Below, one piece after another: positions 11,774-22,369 of a stretch of DNA of 64,000 nt (position 1 is the first letter of the stretch; each line of letters begins with the position of its first letter). The position numbers and the translations under genes were made by a program. This DNA is from Morinoia aosen (lineage: Eukaryota > Arthropoda > Malacostraca > Amphipoda > Talitridae), in the NCBI GenBank assembly GCA_030386875.1, contig CM059576.1, positions 68,013,581 to 68,077,580 on the forward strand, in the 5' to 3' direction. The notes under the pieces are model-generated. The model was given only the letters and a program-made list of their open reading frames with translations. It searched no databases and was not told the DNA's origin.

Positions 11774-12586
11774 AAAAGTTACAATAAAACTGATTTATCA
11801 GTAATGTGATGAATAATCTTTGTAAAAATGTTGTATGTTGAACTATGTTGGCAGTAAAAATGTTGTAAAAAAATGAACATTTAAAAGTTTTCAAAACAGT
11901 ATTCTTGGTCAGAGAGCTTCTTTCAAGAAATCTCTGTTTAAATTCATTTCAAACTCTATGTTCTCGCATAGATGCTGTTGATGAAAATGCACTGCTCCTT
12001 TGTTAGTTCAATAATATAGAGTTCAGTCACTTGGAAATTTCCACTCAAGAGGTAAATTTTCTGACCACTTGGACCTTTTTAATACTTAGGGTCAATATTG
12101 AATTTAATGTCATCAACAATTTATATAGTTTCACTGCAAAATTTAGGTAATTGGAGACATTTTAAGATGTTTTACATGAACGAAATTGTGCTCGCAAATG
12201 CTTAGTTTTAGAGATATAGCATAAATAAGGTAAGGGTAAGAATAGCTTTGCCAGCAGTTTAGGTATGGCTCCTGTGGTGGAAGATGCATGCAAAGGGTTT
12301 CTGCAACCCTGTTTGAGTGCATTAACCATTATAATGACGATAGAAGTATTTATTTGGAAGTATTTATTTTACATTCTGTTATTCATACAAATGAAGACAG
12401 GGTCATTATGGAGTTAATTGCGCTCATGGAAATTAAAAATTCTGTTCCAAAGAATCACTAGAGGAACACTATTAAAAGCATCAAGGAAGAGTCACAACAC
12501 TCTCCAACACAGATCAAATCCAACTTAACAATTCGAACAATGTGTATAAAACTGTTAGCACGAGAGATTTATAACATTGGTTGAAG
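11774..12586. repeat. Non-coding, with two partial copies of the next foldback arm
   Basis: Two segments, about 12165-12225 (GTTTTACATGAACGAAATTG, GAGATATAGCATAAA) and about 12420-12475 (CTGTTCCAAAGAATCACTAG, AGGAACAC), resemble successive parts of the arm of the 12587-13155 foldback in direct orientation. They suggest an array of partial elements. No gene is present. Confidence 0.45.
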
Positions 12587-13155
12587 TGAATTTTTTTGTA
12601 TTCACGGAAATTAAGAATTCCGTTCACAAGAATTGGTAGAGGAACACATTTAGGAACGTTTTACATGAATGACATTGTGCTCGCTGATGCAGAATTTTTG
12701 AATTATTCAACTTTGAAGTTAAACAAATGTCATATTTAAAAGCGAAGGAACAGACACGTAAACATGCTGTAATACAGCATTGACGTAACGATTGGTGAGG
12801 TTAGGGTAGGTAATGTTAAGTTGGTTAAATAAACCAACTTAAAATAACAAATTAATCTAAAATAGCTTACCTTCCCCTTCCTAAACTGATACTGTTCTTT
12901 TCGCGCCAAAAAATGGGCGTGGCCTGCCAGAGAAGTGGGCGTGACCCAAAAACAAGGCGAATAAGCAGCCGACCATATAATGTTATTCCTGTCTGAACGT
13001 AGTTTTTGTTATATCTCAAAAATAACGCATTAGAGAGCAGAATGTCATTCGTGTAAAACGTTTTTAAATGTGTTCCTTTAGTGATTCTTTGGAACGGAAT
13101 TTTTGATTCCATGAATACGAAAAAGTTCACTTTGCCCATGACATAGCCACCACAT
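12587..13155. mobile_element. Foldback element with ~130-bp imperfect inverted arms
   Basis: The left arm (12587-12716) carries ATTCCGTTCACAAGAATTG, GAGGAACACATTTAGGAACG and TTTTACATGAATGACATT. The right arm (13025-13155), read on the minus strand, repeats these blocks with scattered changes. The ~300-bp interior holds a perfect 11-bp hairpin (TTAAGTTGGTT/AACCAACTTAA, about 12819-12845) and two GGGCGTG motifs (12913 and 12946). No transposase is present. The 102-codon minus frame covering the right arm is an accident of the arm sequence and is not listed as a gene. Confidence 0.6.
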
Positions 13156-13394
13156 ATGATGAATCGCCATTGCAACTAGAATTGTGGGAGAAAAACAGAA
13201 AAGCTGTGGCAGCACGTATTCCAACCCAACATCATTTGAAGTCTTCCAGCTTTCCTCGGACTTATGGATTCACTGTCACTCACTAACTGGAGACACAATA
13301 CAAAATCACTTAATACTTAGCACTGGTTACTTATATTTGCATCTCTGGAGTCTATACACTATACCTTAGGTTCTCACAAACATGGCGGTATCTT

Positions 13395-13647
13395 GACCTT
13401 GAAGTTGAGGGCTGACATCGTTGGGGCCTTTATAACGGCCTACAATTCTCTCTGCAATATTCACAATATTCACACAAAGGAGTTCAGTGCCTGTGTACCA
13501 GACTTGTCCAACAAACTACTCAGGATCCATCGATCTTTGTCACAAGCTGCCATTGGACAGAATCACTGTGATAACCAGTACATCAAAACACTATCCCAGA
13601 GCATGGCAGGTCATTACAGTCCACTCTACATGACAAGCTCATTCCAG
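13395..13647 (-). other. 3' UTR and tail of CR1 copy 1
   Basis: After the ORF2 stop at 13650-13648 the sequence stays alignable to the same place in copy 2 (18656-18901). Both share GGCCTGCAATTCYCTCT-like and AGTTCAGYGCCTG-like blocks (as read on the plus strand). The end is a short, imperfect tail of CAAG-type units and not a poly(A), as expected for CR1/L2 elements. Confidence 0.65.
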
Positions 13648-16600
13648 TCACTGTCTTTTACTCCATGCACGTATAAGAAAAACATTCATATGTTCAATGA
13701 TCCTCAAATTGCACTCCTAATCCAATCCAACTATACAGCTCATACCACAATCATCTTTATTACATCTGGCATAATACTCATTCTCTCCATACTGCTCAAA
13801 CACCACATTCATGAAACCCTCTCTCCCTTTCTCATACTTACTAAATTTCAGCACAAAGTGCTCAATTGTTTCCTCCACTCCACTATCACACTGCTGACAT
13901 AATCTACCATTATTCTCATTCCACCTCCATGTACGTCTATTTACACTCAATGACTTTCACCTCACAGCAAACAAGAGTTGACTACTAAAACCTAAAACTA
14001 CAATCATAGAACATCTCACACTTAGGTACTTCCTTTTGCATATACCAGGTTAGTGTAGGCTTCCGTGTCATCCTGAGCTCCCACTTAGTCAATCCATACT
14101 CTTTTGTTTGCCTCTTGCAGTCCCCCTCTGGTCATTTGCCTCCAACATTCATTACAACCCAGTCATCCACAGGTCTCCCAAGTCTAACAAAAATAAGACT
14201 TTGCATACTCAGTTTCCCTGTATGCCCCCAACATACTTTCTCCCAATAGCTTACACTCAAATTCCTTTCAAAAATTTGCTTTCCCCACCTGCTGTTCTGC
14301 ATTCTCTCAATTCTTACCTTATATTTCATTTCAGTACAGCTTTCATCATTCTTTCTGAAAAAAAGCTCCATCCTAGGTCACCTCTAATAGCTTCTGTAGC
14401 TGTTCATTTTGGAGCACCCATTGTTAGAAGTCCTACCTTATTTTGTTATCATATCCAGCTTTTCAAGGTCACTTTCATTCCAGGCAAGAGCACTCATACC
14501 ATACATGACACTACGTACAACAACATACTTACACATTCTTCTTGCATATTCATATTTGTTTTCTTTGTATCTGACCACACTACTTAACCATCCTCTCCAC
14601 TGCATTGTTTTTGCCACTTTATCATCCTTAGTTCTAGTGCATCCATCTTCACTTATCATACAACCTTGATATTTGTATTCTTTTGTTCTACCTATTCTGA
14701 TGTCTCCAATATTCCACAGTCTACCTTCATCACTCTCATCACTATTTATAACCATAACCTTGTTTTTATTGGCACCAAAGTTCATTTTGAAATCTGTACT
14801 ATACCCATTCACAATGTCAAGCATCCTTTGTAGTTCATGTCCAGATTCACTAACCACAACCACATCATCGGCATACAACAAACAACTCAGTCTCTTATTA
14901 CCAATTTTCAGTCCTAAGCCAATCCTTTTCGGTTGAGCTGCTAATTCTTCTGCGTACAATCAAAACAACAGGGGAGACAGAGTACAGCCCTGTCTCACTC
15001 CTCTGAAACTTCTCACCTGCCCAGTTTCCAAATTTCCAAACCTGTAGACAGCACTTGTGTTCTCATACAGACTTTGTACAATGTTTACTATTCTTCTGCT
15101 AAACCTTACTTTTCCCAATATTTCAAACAGCCTTACCTAATCCACTCTGTCATATGCCTTTTCAATATCCAGGAATGCTAAATATACCTTCTTATCATCC
15201 TTCGTCATTTGCTCAACTATTTCACTCACTACAAACAGATTATCCTCCCCACGTCTATCTTGCCTAAATCCATTCTGTTCTTCACCTAGGACTCTTAATT
15301 CCTCAACTAAGTTTTTCATTCTCTCATTCAAAATACCACAAAAGATCTTACATACCGTGTCACCCAGTGCAATTGGTCTGTAATTATTAAGTTCTTTCAT
15401 ACTCTTATGTCCACCCTTATGCAACAGAACTACATTACACCTGCTCCAGTCATCCGGTACTCTTTCACTCTTCCATATCTTATCAAATAAACATTTCAAC
15501 ATACTGACTACACTCTCTCCTCCACATTTATAGAACTCAAATGGGATTTTATCAGGGCTACATGCCTTTCCATTTTTCACTTTCTTCAAAACTCTTACAA
15601 TCTCTTCACAAGTGATTTCATCTTCCATTTGCAGTTCACGTTCATCAATCAGAAAATTTATGGGTTCATCATCTGTAACCTGCTCATTCATTCCACCAAT
15701 GTACTCCCAGTATTCTTTGACTGCTTTCACCATTTGCATCCTATCTTGAACACTGCAACCATTGACTACTAATTCATCAACTTGAACTTCACTACCTCTA
15801 TCATTACCTTGTATAAGCCTATACCAATCTTTTATTCCATCTGGACCTTTCTTTCATAGATTTTCAACTTGGTGTCTCTCTTCTTTAACCTTAGCCTCAT
15901 TGATCTTTCACTTTACTTTCTTCTGCTGGTCCTTGTACTCATTCCATGCACTCTGCCATTCATCCTCAGTAATTCTGTTTCTTTCATACATTTTCCTCAC
16001 ACTAGGTTGTTTCTTTTTTAAAGTTTTTCTTCTCTTTCGTTCTTCCTTTACCTCACTTGTGAACCACCTGGCATTCCCTGTCCCTTTCCTACATTTTATT
16101 CTACCAATCTTTTGCTCTGTCACATCATACAAGGTTCTTGCAATCTCACCATTTAGGCCATTTACATTTCCCCGTCTGTTCCAGTTACACCTACTCAATT
16201 CATTCTTAAATTCTTCCCAGTTTGCCATTTTTATCTGCCAACTTTCTTTCACACTACTGACCTTCTGCCTTGACTCCTTTCTACCCCACTTATATTCAAG
16301 CACAAGCATTTTATGGTAACTATCAATATCAAAATCATCTTCATCTACAAACATTTCATTACCATGCTCTCTTGCTCTACTATTCACAATCATATAGTCA
16401 ATTGCAGTTTTCCATTCCCTGCTTTGCCATGTATGCAAGCCATTTCCTATTGTGACATTCAGGTTTTCAAGTTCATTCTCATCACAAAATTCTATCAATT
16501 TTTGTCCATTTGCATTCACCGGCTCACCAAGTATACCAACATGGCCATTCATACCCCCCCATCACAATTAGAGGGCACCTGCAGTGTTCTTGTACAATCC

Positions 16601-17057
16601 TTGTTAATATTTCATACTTTTTTACATTCTCTTCATGAGCTAAAATCCCATCAGTTGTTATATAACATACAATCACAACAATACATTCTCTGGCATGCAT
16701 TCTTTCACACTTAACTGCTAACAAATCTTCACTCTCAGGTTCATTTCCAACAGGATGTTCCTCTAATTTCCAATTTAAAGCATTCTTTACAATCAGACCA
16801 ACTCCACCACCTCTTTTTTGCCAATTTACACGCCCTTTTCCAATCATATGCTACTTATTCTCCTTAGATGTTGAACTGACTCTATCACGCATTTGGGTCT
16901 CTACTACACCAACACAATCCAATTTTCCATTCTCAAATTCTACTTCAAGGTCATCTAACTTTCCTGCATTCCATCCACACACATTTATACTTCCAAACCT
17001 TACAACACAATTGGACAATTCAAGACATTCCTCACTTTTGCTCTGACATATTTTCAT
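13648..17057 (-). pseudogene. CR1 ORF2, endonuclease-reverse transcriptase (broken)
   Basis: The start is the ATG at 17057-17055. Endonuclease pieces are the Glu in VGVVETQ (about 16915), the Asp/Asn region around GG.MNGHVG (about 16550) and the position where SDH is expected, which reads SYH (about 16315), so a catalytic Asp is lost. The RT begins near 15740 (NYRPIALGDTVCKI, EQNGFRQDRRGEDN, FLDIEKAYDRVD) and carries YADD at about 14880. A C-terminal LCQQC..EHF motif is near 13890. Breaks: TAG 16853-16851; a frameshift in a 7-C run at 16554-16560; TGA near 15908 and near 15858; TAG 15139-15137; TGA 14962-14960; a one-base indel near 14445; and TAG 13719-13717 before the ancestral stop at 13650. 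It once nicked target DNA and copied its own RNA. It is inactive here. Confidence 0.85.
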
Positions 17058-18229
17058 TCATCCAGTTCCACCTTCCATTATGACATGAGTAGCCCTGATC
17101 CACCGGATATATTTCTTGGAGAGTTTCACCTCACCTTCTTTTTTAAGATGGACTCCATCTCCAAGAAACAGCCCACCTGGATCACACTATTCATGTCTAG
17201 GAAGCTGGAACCTAACTCATGCCATCTCACACTCTCAGCTTTCATACTCATAATCCTTTCATGCACCTCCTTGTTCACCTCCTTCCGTACCCTTTCATAC
17301 TCCTCATCACAGGCAGGCCTCCTTAGGAGGCTAGTCACTGCCACTCTGACATTCTTCTTTTGTGCCCTTTCAACAACTTTCATAATTGCATTCACCGTAC
17401 GTTCTCTCCCACTTTCAAGCAACCGATTGCCACCTCCTTGCTGTACAACTATTCCTTCATCCATTCCATCTATCACTCTCTCAGCATGCCTACAAATTTC
17501 CTCCACTCCTTTTCCTCTCATGCTTGTACATCCACTACTGTCACTCATACATATGAACCTATCAACATTCTTCACCATGCTATCCCCACATATTCTAATC
17601 ATAGGTCTCACTCGCCCTTTCAAGCTACTCTTTTGCTCAATTCTTTCACTCAGATCATTCTTTCATTTCATCTTCCTTTCATTCGTTTCCACTAAAGGCT
17701 CCTGCACCTCATGTGGCACATTGACAGGTCTCTCATTCACTCTCTTTCCATTTGTACCTCTTTCACCATGCTCATTCATCCTTCTCCTCTTATCTGTCAC
17801 ATTTGCACCATCATTTACTGCATTCAAACTCCTTGCACCATCATTTGCCTTATCATTCACTTCATTTACACCATCATTTGCCTTATCTTCCATAGCATTT
17901 GCACTCCTTGCGCCATAATTTACTTGACCATTCACTGCATTTGCACCATTCTCATTCTTTCCTTCATTCAACCTCCTTTCATCCTTCAAGTCAGCCTCTA
18001 AAGCAACCATCAGAATTGTCAATCTCTCAACCTCCTTTTTCAACTTCTTACTCTCATCATTCAAACATTTCCAGCACGTAAACGCAAGATCACTCAACTT
18101 TCTCCGACTCATCTCTCTCAAACCTTTGCATGCATCTATATCTACCCACTCTTTACAAGTCATGCACTCAATCTCCTCATCCATTCCACTTGCACCTCCT
18201 TTCCTACGACCAGTCCTATTTCTTGCCAT
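17058..18229 (-). pseudogene. CR1 ORF1, PHD-like finger plus SGNH esterase (broken)
   Basis: Residues 15-60 hold four paired cysteines (CMTCKEW, then CWKC) as in the PHD-like finger of CR1 ORF1 proteins. A charged coiled coil follows (about 60-90), then an Asn/Asp-rich degenerate repeat (units like NDKANDGARS, about 100-150). After an in-frame TGA (17665-17663) the same frame continues into an SGNH/GDSL esterase: block I GDSMV, block III QGGGNRL, block V DGVHL. A one-base shift near 17150 moves block V into another frame, whose TGA stop (17060-17058) directly touches the ORF2 ATG (17057-17055). The esterase role in retrotransposition is thought to involve membranes or RNP handling. That is family knowledge and is not shown here. 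Confidence 0.82.
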
Positions 18230-18655
18230 TCTTTAACACTGACTATCTCAGGACAAATTTCACAGGCAGACAAAGTCTTCACTCACCAAATCTACTAAAA
18301 ATCAAGTTATCAAACAGAAAGAAACAAAAACGTTACCTACTACTCTCACAGTCACTCTCTACAATGTCACACACTATACTCTTTATAAGCAATGAAAGCT
18401 TACCAGTCAAAAATTGCAAGTCCCCATACCAATGCTCAGTCTCAACTCTCACGCAACAAACAAACTACTCTCACAAGCACTCTATACGAAGTCAGACACT
18501 GTACTTACGTGAATATACAAACTATACCAGTTTTTCGGTAACTTCACTTCAATTCACCACAATTTTCGTCGGAGGACCAGAGGCACACGTGCTCCCCGTA
18601 TCGTCGCAAGCCGGCAGAAGTTCAAGACACCTACCAGTTCAAGACATAGCCTTGA
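18230..18655 (-). promoter_or_regulatory. 5' UTR of CR1 copy 1, with duplicated monomer
   Basis: Two related units lie side by side, 18342-18465 and 18466 to about 18560. They start CTACTCTCACAGTCACTCTC and CTACTCTCACAAGCACTCTA (plus-strand reading), are offset by 124 bp, and share CACTRTACT and RTACCAG-like positions. LINEs often carry their internal promoter as tandem 5' monomers, so this is the likely promoter region. I saw no TATA box. Confidence 0.5.
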
Positions 18656-18901
18656 ACTTGAACTTGAATTCGAGGGCCGACAGCGTCGGGGCCTTTGCAA
18701 CGGCCTGCAATTCCCTCTACAATTTTCACACAAAGAGTTCAGCGCCTGGTACCAGACTTGTCCACTAAACTACTCAGGATCTATCAATCCTGGTCACAAG
18801 CTGCCATTGGACGGCATCACCGGGACAACCAGTGTGTCACACCACCATCCCCAGGCACATTGGGTCATTACTGCCCACTCTACCTGACTGGCTCATTCCA
18901 G
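18656..18901 (-). other. 3' UTR and tail of CR1 copy 2
   Basis: It matches the 3' UTR of copy 1 and ends in a TTCAAG-type repeat (plus-strand TTGAACTTGAACTTGAATTC at about 18652). This tail touches the 5' UTR of copy 1. Confidence 0.6.
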
Positions 18902-21261
18902 TCACTGTCTCTTACTCCAGGCACGCACAAGAAACATTTTCATAGCTTCAATGACACTCAAATTACACTCCTGATCCAATCCAGCAAGACAGCTCATACC
19001 GCAATCATCTTCAGCACATCTGGCATACCACTCATTCTCTCCATACTGCTCAAGCACCACATTCATGAAACTTTCTCTCTCCTGCTCATGCTTACTACAT
19101 TCCAGCACAAAATGCTCAATTGTTTCCTCCACTCCACTACTACACTGCTGACATAATCTGTTATTATTCTCATTCCACCTCCATGTACGTCTGTTCACAC
19201 TCAATGACTTACATCTCACCGCAAACAAGAGTTGGCTTCCAAAACTACCATCATAGAACATCTCAAACTTAGGTGCTTCTTTTTTCATATACCATTCAAG
19301 TGTAGGCTTCCGCATCATGCTAAGTTTCCACTTATTCAATCCATACTCTTTTGTTTGCCTCTCAATCTCTTTCTTCCACCTCTTGCAGTCCCACTCACGC
19401 CCTACACCTCCAGCATTTATTGAACTCCAGTCATCTACAGGTCTCCCAATTCTAACATGAATAATCTTTTGCATACTAAGTTTCCTTGCATGCCCCAACA
19501 CACTTTCTCCCAATAGCATACACTCAGATTCCATTCAAAAATTCGCTTTACCCATCGGCTATTCTGCATTTTTTAAATTATCACCTTGTAATTCAGCACT
19601 GCTTTCATCATTCTTTCTGAAAATAAGCTCCACCCAAGGTCACCTCTAATGGCTTCTGTAGCTGTCCATTTTGGAGCACCCAATGCTAACCATCCTACCT
19701 TATTTTGTATTACATCCAGCTTTTCAAGATCACTTCCATTCCAGGCAAGAGCATTCATACCATACATGACACTAGGTACAGCAACATACTTCCACATTCC
19801 TCTCACACATTCATACTTGTTTGCTCTGTATCTGGCCACACTACCTAACCGTCCACTCCACTGCATTGCTTTTGCCACTTTCTCACCTTTAGTTCTAGTA
19901 CATCCATCTTCACTTATCATACAACCTAGATATTTGTATTCTTTTGTTCTACCTATTCTGATTTCTCCAATATTCCACAGTCTTTCTCTATCAGTCTCAT
20001 CACTATTTATAACCATAACCTTACTTTTGTCGGCACCAAAGTTCATCTTGAAATCTGTACTATATCCATTCACAATGTCAAGCATCCTTTGCAGTTCATG
20101 TCCACATTCACTAACCACAACCACATCATCAGCATACAACAAACAGCTCAGTCTCTCATTACCAACTTTCAGTCCTTAGCCACTCCTTCTCAGTCGAACT
20201 GCTAATTCTTCTGTGTACAATCCAAGCAACAGGGGAGACAGAGTACAGCCCTGTCTCACTCCTCTAGCACTGCTCACTTGCCCTGTTTCCAAATTACCTA
20301 ACCTGTATATTGCGCTTGTGTTCTCATACAGACTTTGTACAATTTTTACTATTTTTTTGCTAAACCCAACTTTTCTCAAAACCTCAAAGAGCCTAACCCG
20401 ATCCACTCTGTCATACGCCTTTTCAATATCCAGGAATGCTAAATATACCTTCTTATCATCCTTCCTCATTCGCTCAATTATTTCATTCACTACAAACAGA
20501 TTATCCTCCCCACGTCTATCTTGCCTAAATCCATTCTGTTCTTCACCTAGGACTCCTAATTCCTCAACTAAGTTTTTCATTCTCTCATTCAAAATACCAC
20601 AAAAGATCTTACATACAGTGTCACCCAGTGCAATTGGTCTGTAATTTTTAAGTTCTTTCATACTCTTATGTCCACCCTTATGCAACAGAACTACATTACA
20701 CTTGTTCCAGTCATCCGGTACTCTTCCACTCTTCCATATCTCATCAAATAAACATTTCAACATACTGACTGCACTCTCTCCTCCACATTTATAGAACTCA
20801 TACGGGATCTTATCAGGGCCACATGCCTTTCCATTTTTCACTTTCTTCAAAAAACTTACAATCTCTTCACAAGTGATTTTGTCTTCCATTTGCAGTTCAC
20901 GTTCATCAATCAGAAAATTTATGGGTTCATCATCTGTAACCTGCTCATTAATTCCACCAATGTCCTCCCAGTATTCTTCGACTGCTTTCACCATTTGTAT
21001 CCTATCTTGCACACTGCAACCATTCACTACTAATTCATCAACTTGAACTTCACTATCTCTATCGTTACCTTGTATAAACTTATACCAATCTTTTATTCCA
21101 TCCGGACCTTTCTTTCTTAGATTTTCAATTTGGTGTCTCTCCTTTTTAACTCTAGCCTCATTAATCATTCTCCTTACTTTCTTCTGCTGGTCCTTGTACT
21201 CATTCCATGCATTCTGCCATTCATTCTCAGTAATTCTGTTTCTTTCATACATTTTCCTCAT
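18902..21261 (-). pseudogene. CR1 copy 2 ORF2, reverse transcriptase part (broken)
   Basis: A 361-codon open frame (21261-20176) covers the linker after the endonuclease and most of the RT, with KNYRPIALGDTVCKI, EEQNGFRQDRRGEDN, FLDIEKAYDRVDRVR and GVRQGCTLSPLL. It stops at an in-frame TAA (20178-20176) a few codons before YADD, then reopens in the same frame (20142-19573). An in-frame TAA (19575-19573) follows. A shorter G run than copy 1 near 19500 then shifts the frame into the last 210 codons (19534-18902), which contain RIGRPVDDW and the LCQQC..EHFVLEC motif. It is far less damaged than copy 1. The first codons continue at 36391-36439. The endonuclease is absent through 5' truncation. 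Confidence 0.85.
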
Positions 21262-21269
21262 ACTGCGTT

Positions 21270-21281
21270 GTTTCTTACTTT
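21270..21281. repeat. Target-site duplication, left side of I-like LINE
   Basis: TTGTTTCTTACT here is repeated at 36380-36391. The last T merges with the poly-T that is the element's poly(A) tail on the minus strand, so the true length is 11 or 12. Confidence 0.8.
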
Positions 21282-22369
21282 TTTTTTTTTCTTCTTTATT
21301 TAAGGATTATTGGAGCTTCGAAGAGGTCTCCATGCAGCTCCACGGCTGAACGTACGTTTCTCTTGTCAGAGCTGGGTCTGGTTTGACAAAAGGGAAAAAA
21401 GTTTCACTATGCAGCACTTGGATTTGTTCTTTAATAGTATTTCAAGTCAAGATTATAATTGTCACGCAATATAGGTTTTGTACATATACACTGTATTCAA
21501 ACGCACTGGGCAGCCAAACCCCATAGGGGTTTCAGCTGCCCACCCATTTATGGCCGGACGCCTTACCCACGCTGAAACCCCCGAGGTATCAACGCAGTGC
21601 GCCCGGCCATATTTCAGTTTCCTCATATATAATCTACCAAGACGATATCACGCCTAGCTATGGTATGTTACTGCGTTACACATTTCAAACATTCATTAGC
21701 TCTCAGTATATTTCATTTTTCTTTTTCCCACCCCTTACTTCATACGTACTTTCACAGAATTGGACAAACAAGGCACAGTACTTAAGTGTATGTTAGTAAC
21801 TAGGGCATGCCTTAACTTGTGTCACACATGAGTATACCGGGCTTAATTGAAGGTCCAGCCTGGGACGGTGCAGCCTGGAGCTTCCTGATACCAATGTGGT
21901 AATTTCAAATCAAAATTTACTCTACTGATACTGAAATACAAGGGAAACTCCTGTGGACAGGACTCTGAGGGAGAAAGAAAAGGGAGTTAATTTACAGCTA
22001 TCAATGATGCTGATGGAGAGTGAAAATTCTCTTTACAGAAGACAGTGCTGCAAGTGCCCTAAAAATACATAGCTATCATTGAGTAACAAAAATAGCACTG
22101 CGTAGAGGGCTTCCATCCTCCCCCATCAGTGAGCTCAAAAAACAATCTGGGAGCTTGACATATTCAGTTAGTGCCCATGGGTGGTAGTCACATATTAGTC
22201 TACTTTCTCAGAGTGAATAGGTCATGAATGTTGGTAGAAATGATAATGGTTCTATTCATGGGATGAGGAAACGTGACATAGACAAAAACATGAGAACAAA
22301 CAATAGCTGTATAACATTGTAGAAATGATACTTCTAGCCACAAATGCAATAATCTTAGGTATACAGTTA
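21281..22369 (-). other. 3' UTR of the I-like LINE with stable hairpins
   Basis: A ~1.08-kb non-coding tail ends in A(10). Hairpin 1 spans 21508-21541 (stems GGGCAGC/GCTGCCC and AAACCCC/GGGGTTT, loop ATA). Hairpin 2 is closed by TGGCCGG (21551-21557) and CCGGCCA (21603-21609). The right half of hairpin 1 (GGGGTTTCAGC, 21526-21536) is also perfectly complementary to GCTGAAACCCC (21581-21591), so two folds compete. Such a structure could be what the reverse transcriptase recognises (inference). Confidence 0.6.

Larger units (their letters stand above)
13395..18655 (-). mobile_element. CR1-type LINE, copy 1 (near full length, broken)
   Basis: Read on the minus strand it has a 5' UTR (18655-18230), ORF1 (18229-17058), ORF2 (17057-13648) and a 3' UTR with a short CAAG-rich tail near 13395. 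Domain order (PHD-like finger, coiled coil, SGNH esterase; then APE-type endonuclease, reverse transcriptase and a C-terminal Cys/His motif) is that of the CR1/L2 branch of non-LTR retrotransposons. Copy 2 lies directly upstream, head to tail, and its 3' end abuts the 5' UTR of copy 1. ORF1 has one stop and one frameshift. ORF2 has several. The copy is non-autonomous. Confidence 0.88.

Noticed and set aside
12867-13175. 102-codon minus frame across the foldback arm as a gene
   Set aside because: Its second half is the inverted repeat itself, and the composition and position fit chance.
13393-20644. Many plus-strand open frames of 60-277 codons opposite the CR1 elements
   Set aside because: They are antisense shadows of the minus-strand LINE genes. 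Their residue make-up (Ser, Leu, Phe, His, Thr-rich) is that of complemented coding DNA and none matches a family.
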